Positions 6,099 to 9,268 of a DNA stretch of 9,268 nt are shown here, in pieces (the first letter of the stretch is position 1; every line of letters begins with the position of its first letter). This stretch comes from Gammaproteobacteria bacterium. GTDB lineage: Bacteria; Pseudomonadota; Gammaproteobacteria; Pseudomonadales; Azotimanducaceae. The notes under the pieces were generated by a model. It was not told the origin of the DNA. It saw nothing but the letters and a program-made list of their open reading frames with translations, and did not search any database. The DNA is taken from contig VXPR01000275.1 in the NCBI GenBank assembly GCA_009839405.1, forward strand, positions 2,840-12,107, written 5' to 3'. The position numbers and the translations under genes are program-made.

Positions 6099-7886
6099 AT
6101 GCGTCATTCGTTGCGGGCCGCCTGGGCGGCGGTGGGCCTCGTGGCCGGCGGGTTCTTGGGCGGCTGCGGACAGGCCGAGGCGCCTGACACCCCAGAACCC
6201 GAGCAGGACCTCACCAGCGTTGAAGCTGACGTCGAGCCGCCACCCACGCATTGGCTGAGCGATGGCGACATCGGCGAGGGCACCGGACCGGTCACCGATG
6301 CGCACCTCAAGGCCGGCGCTTCGGATCCGAGCAAATGGGTGCTCTATGCCGGCGATTACGCCGGACATCGGCACTCGCCCATCGACGACATCAACACGGG
6401 CAATGTCTCGGACCTGCAGGTGGCGTGGGCATTCCCCACCGGCATGCCGAACCAGTTCGAGGTCTCGCCCACCGTGTACGACGGCGTGATGTACGTCACC
6501 TCCTCCTACAACCGTCTCTTTGCCCTTGATCCGGCGACCGGGGAACTGCACTGGCGCTACGACCACCAGCTCCCGGAGGACCTGCGCCTTTGTTGCGGCG
6601 CGGTGAATCGCGGCGCCGCCATCGCTGGCGACAGCGTGCTGATGGCGACGCTGGACGCGAAGATCCTCTCCTTCAACCGTTTCACCGGCGAGATCAACTG
6701 GGAAACCACCATCGTCAACTACGCCGACGGCTTCAGCGCGACATCCATGCCAATGATCGTCAAGGACATGGCCATCATCGGCATCGCCGGCGGCGAATAC
6801 GGCGTGCGCGGCTTTTTCGACGCCTATGACGTGGCAACGGGCGAACTGCGCTGGCGCCACTACAACGTGCCCGAGGAAGGCGAGCCCGGCATCGAGTCCT
6901 GGGCTGGCGACTCCTGGAAATCCGGTGGCGCCCCGGCGTGGACCAGCGGTGCCTACGATGTCGAGACGGACACCCTTTACTGGACCACCGGCAACCCCGC
7001 CCCCGACTGGAACGGCGACCTGCGCGAGGGCGACAACCTCTTTTCCAACAGCATCCTGGCGATCAACCCCAACACCGGCGAGCGCCTGTGGCATTTTCAG
7101 TTCACGCCCCACGACGTGTGGGACTACGACGGCAACACCCACCTCTTCCTCACCGACGTGGAGCGCGACGACGAGACCATCAAGGCCGTGGTCCAGCCGA
7201 ACCGCAACGGCTTCTACTACATCCTGGACCGCACTGACGGTTCGTTCGTGGCCGCCACGCAGTACGTCGAGGAACTCAACTGGGCGGAAATCGACGAAAA
7301 TGGCCGTCCCGTGGTCAATCCGCTGGCCAAGCCTGTGGAGGAGCCCGACTACCGCGTTTGCCCCAGCAACTTGGGTGGCCTGAACGGCGCCTGGACCGCC
7401 GCGATGAACCCCGACACCGGGCTCATCTTCATCCCGTCCGTGGAATCCTGCCAGTACTACCAGAAGGGCATTTCCGCCTTCGTCAAAGGGCAGCCGTTCC
7501 TGGGCGGAGGCCCCCTCACCGTCGATGTCGACGAAGGCAAGGCCCACGGCAACGTGGTTGCGGTGGACAAGAACACGGGCGAGGTGAAGTGGCGCTATGT
7601 GGATCCGGACCCGATGATGGCAGGTGCCCTCTCCACCGCCGGCGGCCTCGTCTTCACCGGCAACCAGTCCGGCCACGCGATGGCGCTTGATGCCGACACC
7701 GGCGAGGTGCTCTGGCAGTTTCGCATGGGCGGGGGCGTGCGCAGCCAACCGGTGGCGTATCGTGCAGGCGGTCGCAGCTACGTCGCCATCGGCTCCGGCA
7801 ACTTCAACACCTTCGCCACTTTCGCAGGCGGCCCCACCAACATTCCAGAAGGCGGCCACCTGTTCGTGTTCGCGCTGCCGGAGTGA
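6099..7886 (+). CDS. PQQ-dependent alcohol dehydrogenase, lanthanide-type signature, predicted lipoprotein
   Basis: This is a 595-residue eight-bladed quinoprotein propeller of the methanol/ethanol dehydrogenase family, oxidising an alcohol in the periplasm with PQQ as cofactor. The N-terminus is a lipoprotein signal with lipobox LGGC (C23). Family marks are YAGDYAGHRHSPIDDINTGN near 85, the vicinal cysteines C165-C166 in CCGAVNRG that form the ring disulfide over PQQ, and at least six blade repeats of the form D-xx-TGE-xx-W. Metal and catalytic residues match methanol dehydrogenase: E233 in GGEYGVRG, N299 in TGNP, D342 in WDYDG, plus D344 two residues later. That extra Asp is the residue present in lanthanide XoxF enzymes and replaced (often Ala or Ser) in calcium ones. 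No CxxCH occurs, so it is haem-free and needs a separate cytochrome, which is encoded two genes downstream. Related non-methanol enzymes can also carry D-Y-D, so the substrate is open. Confidence 0.95.
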   Translation: MRHSLRAAWAAVGLVAGGFLGGCGQAEAPDTPEPEQDLTSVEADVEPPPTHWLSDGDIGEGTGPVTDAHLKAGASDPSKWVLYAGDYAGHRHSPIDDINTGNVSDLQVAWAFPTGMPNQFEVSPTVYDGVMYVTSSYNRLFALDPATGELHWRYDHQLPEDLRLCCGAVNRGAAIAGDSVLMATLDAKILSFNRFTGEINWETTIVNYADGFSATSMPMIVKDMAIIGIAGGEYGVRGFFDAYDVATGELRWRHYNVPEEGEPGIESWAGDSWKSGGAPAWTSGAYDVETDTLYWTTGNPAPDWNGDLREGDNLFSNSILAINPNTGERLWHFQFTPHDVWDYDGNTHLFLTDVERDDETIKAVVQPNRNGFYYILDRTDGSFVAATQYVEELNWAEIDENGRPVVNPLAKPVEEPDYRVCPSNLGGLNGAWTAAMNPDTGLIFIPSVESCQYYQKGISAFVKGQPFLGGGPLTVDVDEGKAHGNVVAVDKNTGEVKWRYVDPDPMMAGALSTAGGLVFTGNQSGHAMALDADTGEVLWQFRMGGGVRSQPVAYRAGGRSYVAIGSGNFNTFATFAGGPTNIPEGGHLFVFALPE

Positions 7887-7978
7887 TCGGGGTGCCTCTG
7901 GATGGAGCGCGGCATAGCCGCCGCAGCACCGTGCCTGCACTCGGCACCGGCTCCGCGTTCGTCGCCCCAGCCAAGCGG

Positions 7979-8767
7979 ATGAACCTGCGATGGATACTCG
8001 TTGCCGCCGTCTGCGGAGCGGCCGCATCGCTGTCGTGGGCGAGTGGGCCCTCGCTTGACGTCTGCCTACCCGAAGACGCCCTGCCGCGAGCGAGCCGCGC
8101 CACCGAGCAAGGTTTCGACATCGACGTTGCGCGCCTCCTCGCCAAAGAACTGGACCGCCCCCTCCGCGTGCTCTGGCTGCCAACCCCCAACCTCACCGAC
8201 ATCGAGTCGTCGGACACCGACTACCGCCCCCTGCTGCGCGGCCAGTGCAACCTGATGATGTCCGTCCCCGGCGCCTCCGACATCGCCGACTTCGGCGGCG
8301 CCCTCACCCTTAGCCAGCCCTACTACGGCGCAAGCTGGGAAGTGTTTCCCGCGGATTCCAGTTTCAACTGGCAACAGCCCTACGACGGCAAAGTCGCCGT
8401 CCGCGCCCACACCGTCGGCCACCGCGCCGTGCATGAACTGGGGTTCGACTGGACCATGCAGCCGGACAACGCTTCCATCGTCGAAGCCGTCGAACGCGGC
8501 GCAGCAAGCGCGGGATTGGTGTGGGGACCGTCCTTGGGCAGTCTCGACGTCGAACGAAAGGCCAACACCGAGCCGCCCCAAGCGCTGCGCTGGAACATGC
8601 ACCTCGCCTATCGGGCGGATGACGGAGCAATGTCGAGCGTCATCAATACCGCACTCTCGTCGCGAGGGGTGCAGGACGCAATCGCGGCCCTGCTGAAAAG
8701 ACACGGCATCCCCGAGCGCGGCCCATTCGAGACCGTCCACACCACCGAAGCCCTGAACGCGTTGTGA
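7979..8767 (+). CDS. Periplasmic substrate-binding-like protein, XoxJ/MxaJ-like
   Basis: This 262-residue protein has a clear Sec signal peptide (MNLRWILVAAVCGAAASLSW, cleavage probably after SWA at 21). The mature part resembles the family 3 solute-binding fold: LDVCLPEDALP, then GFDIDVARLLAKELDRPL, a lobe-crossing region near DFGGALTLSQPYY, and EAVERGAASAGLVWGP late in the chain. In methylotrophs such proteins (MxaJ, XoxJ) are encoded beside PQQ methanol dehydrogenases and are thought to help their maturation or activation rather than transport. Position directly after the dehydrogenase and before the cytochrome supports that reading. No permease or ATPase is adjacent, which argues against an uptake system. 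The start at ATG 7979 is chosen because the signal peptide begins there; the frame is open back to a GTG at 7883 overlapping the dehydrogenase stop, but that adds 32 residues ahead of the signal. The ribosome site is weak. Confidence 0.75.
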   Translation: MNLRWILVAAVCGAAASLSWASGPSLDVCLPEDALPRASRATEQGFDIDVARLLAKELDRPLRVLWLPTPNLTDIESSDTDYRPLLRGQCNLMMSVPGASDIADFGGALTLSQPYYGASWEVFPADSSFNWQQPYDGKVAVRAHTVGHRAVHELGFDWTMQPDNASIVEAVERGAASAGLVWGPSLGSLDVERKANTEPPQALRWNMHLAYRADDGAMSSVINTALSSRGVQDAIAALLKRHGIPERGPFETVHTTEALNAL

Positions 8768-9156
8768 CGGCGTCTTCAAAGGGGGGCAGCGTTCGTCCCG
8801 GCGCCGCCCTCGCCATTACGCTTCTCCTCACCCTAACCGCCTGCGGCCCAAGCGAACCGCCTTCCCCGGCCGACGCCTTCCGCAACGACCCGATCGCCAT
8901 GCAGCGCGGACGCCTGCTCTACATCGGCACCTGCGGCGGCTATTGCCATGGCAACTCCCCGGGCCCCCGCGACGCCCCTTATCTTTTCGATTGCACATGG
9001 CTGCACGGCGGCACGGACGCAGACATCTTCCGCGTCATCTCCGAAGGCGTGCCGGAAACCCGCATGGTCTCCTTCGGCGGCAACCTGCCCGAAGGCGACG
9101 ACGACATCTGGCGCCTAGTGGCCTACATCACCAGCCAGACACCGAAGTCCTGCTAG
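8764..9156 (+). CDS. Monohaem cytochrome c lipoprotein with CX3CH motif, XoxG-like role
   Basis: This is a small 130-residue c-type cytochrome, the probable electron acceptor of the PQQ dehydrogenase. It starts at a GTG overlapping the previous gene's stop by four bases (GTGA). The N-terminus is a lipoprotein signal with lipobox LTAC (C27), so it should be tethered to a membrane facing the periplasm. The haem site is C57-GGY-C61-H62, that is CX3CH rather than CXXCH. The probable distal ligand is M101 in ETRMVSFGG, followed by a class I cytochrome C-terminal helix (DDDIWRLVAYITSQ). The context, spacing and fold otherwise match a monohaem class I cytochrome. Two further cysteines, C77 and the C-terminal C130, could form a disulfide. 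The reading frame through the haem site is clean, with no sign of a frameshift. The XoxG-like role is inferred from neighbours rather than sequence similarity. Confidence 0.85.
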   Translation: MTASSKGGSVRPGAALAITLLLTLTACGPSEPPSPADAFRNDPIAMQRGRLLYIGTCGGYCHGNSPGPRDAPYLFDCTWLHGGTDADIFRVISEGVPETRMVSFGGNLPEGDDDIWRLVAYITSQTPKSC

Positions 9157-9174
9157 CGCGCCCTTGCGGGCGCG
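9157..9174. terminator. Perfect hairpin directly after the cytochrome gene
   Basis: CGCGCCC (9157-9163) pairs perfectly with GGGCGCG (9168-9174) around TTGC, starting at the base after the stop codon. It is followed by a run of G and then TTATTTA rather than a T-run, so it is a weak candidate terminator. The sequence after it is unreliable. Confidence 0.4.
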
Positions 9175-9268
9175 GGGGGGGGGTTATTTAGAAAAAATAC
9201 CCGGAGACGGGTTGAACATGCAGCCCATTAAACAAAACACGAGGGGGCGGGGTGGGGGGGACCCCCCC
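9175..9268. other. Low-complexity contig edge
   Basis: The last 94 bases hold long G runs, a short A-rich stretch and a final block of G followed by C. Composition differs sharply from the rest and no gene is visible. It looks like poor-quality sequence at an assembly end rather than a biological element. Confidence 0.6.

Noticed and set aside
7883..7978. Earlier GTG start for the J-like protein, overlapping the dehydrogenase stop
   Set aside because: It would put 32 charged and mixed residues before an otherwise complete signal peptide. It remains possible for coupling, but ATG 7979 is better supported.
5499..8183. Very long open frame (894 codons) on the minus strand
   Set aside because: It lies opposite the ASCH gene, the PQQ dehydrogenase and part of the J-like gene, all with clear family motifs. 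Its product is rich in Gly, Ala, Arg and His with no recognisable domain, and open antisense frames are expected in GC-rich DNA.
1..9268. tRNA, rRNA, riboswitch or transposase genes
   Set aside because: I looked for cloverleaf-like structures, conserved rRNA stretches and transposase motifs and saw none that I could support.

Overview
This window is very GC-rich bacterial DNA, with all eight recognisable genes on the + strand and tightly packed. The content suggests a proteobacterium, possibly a gammaproteobacterium: an ABC pair with a DUF1854 protein, and a PQQ alcohol dehydrogenase with MxaJ/XoxJ-like and cytochrome c partners. The sequence alone does not fix the taxon. The last ~90 bases look like a poor-quality contig edge, which suggests a draft or metagenome assembly.

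Region 1 (2-3392) is an operon of overlapping genes. The 3' end of an ABC exporter half-transporter (cut by the window edge) overlaps by one base a second, complete half-transporter. That protein carries an unusual N-terminal extension with a four-cysteine zinc-ribbon-like motif, and a long linker before its ATPase domain that is encoded by hairpin-rich, repeat-like DNA. It overlaps by four bases a DUF1854 protein. The two half-transporters probably form a heterodimeric exporter. As I recall it, this ABC/DUF1854 association has been linked to cyanophycin metabolism in other proteobacteria, but no cyanophycin gene is visible here.

Region 2 (3393-3812) is a 420-base intergenic stretch without a gene. 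It holds several inverted repeats, including two copies of a 35-base palindromic element exactly 60 bases apart, and a segment resembling the insert-like DNA in the ABC linker.

Region 3 (3813-6017) has a 12-helix GPH/MelB-type cation symporter, followed by a small protein joining an ASCH (PUA-like) domain to a probable winged helix.

Region 4 (6099-9156) is the most interesting part: a probable periplasmic alcohol-oxidation module. A PQQ dehydrogenase with the Asp-Tyr-Asp signature of lanthanide-dependent enzymes is followed by a periplasmic substrate-binding-like protein (XoxJ/MxaJ-like) and a monohaem cytochrome c (XoxG-like role). Both the dehydrogenase and the cytochrome have lipobox signals, so the chain is predicted to be membrane-tethered. 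The cytochrome has a non-canonical CX3CH haem motif. The expected electron route is alcohol to PQQ to the lipoprotein cytochrome to a terminal oxidase. Substrate and metal are inferred, not shown.
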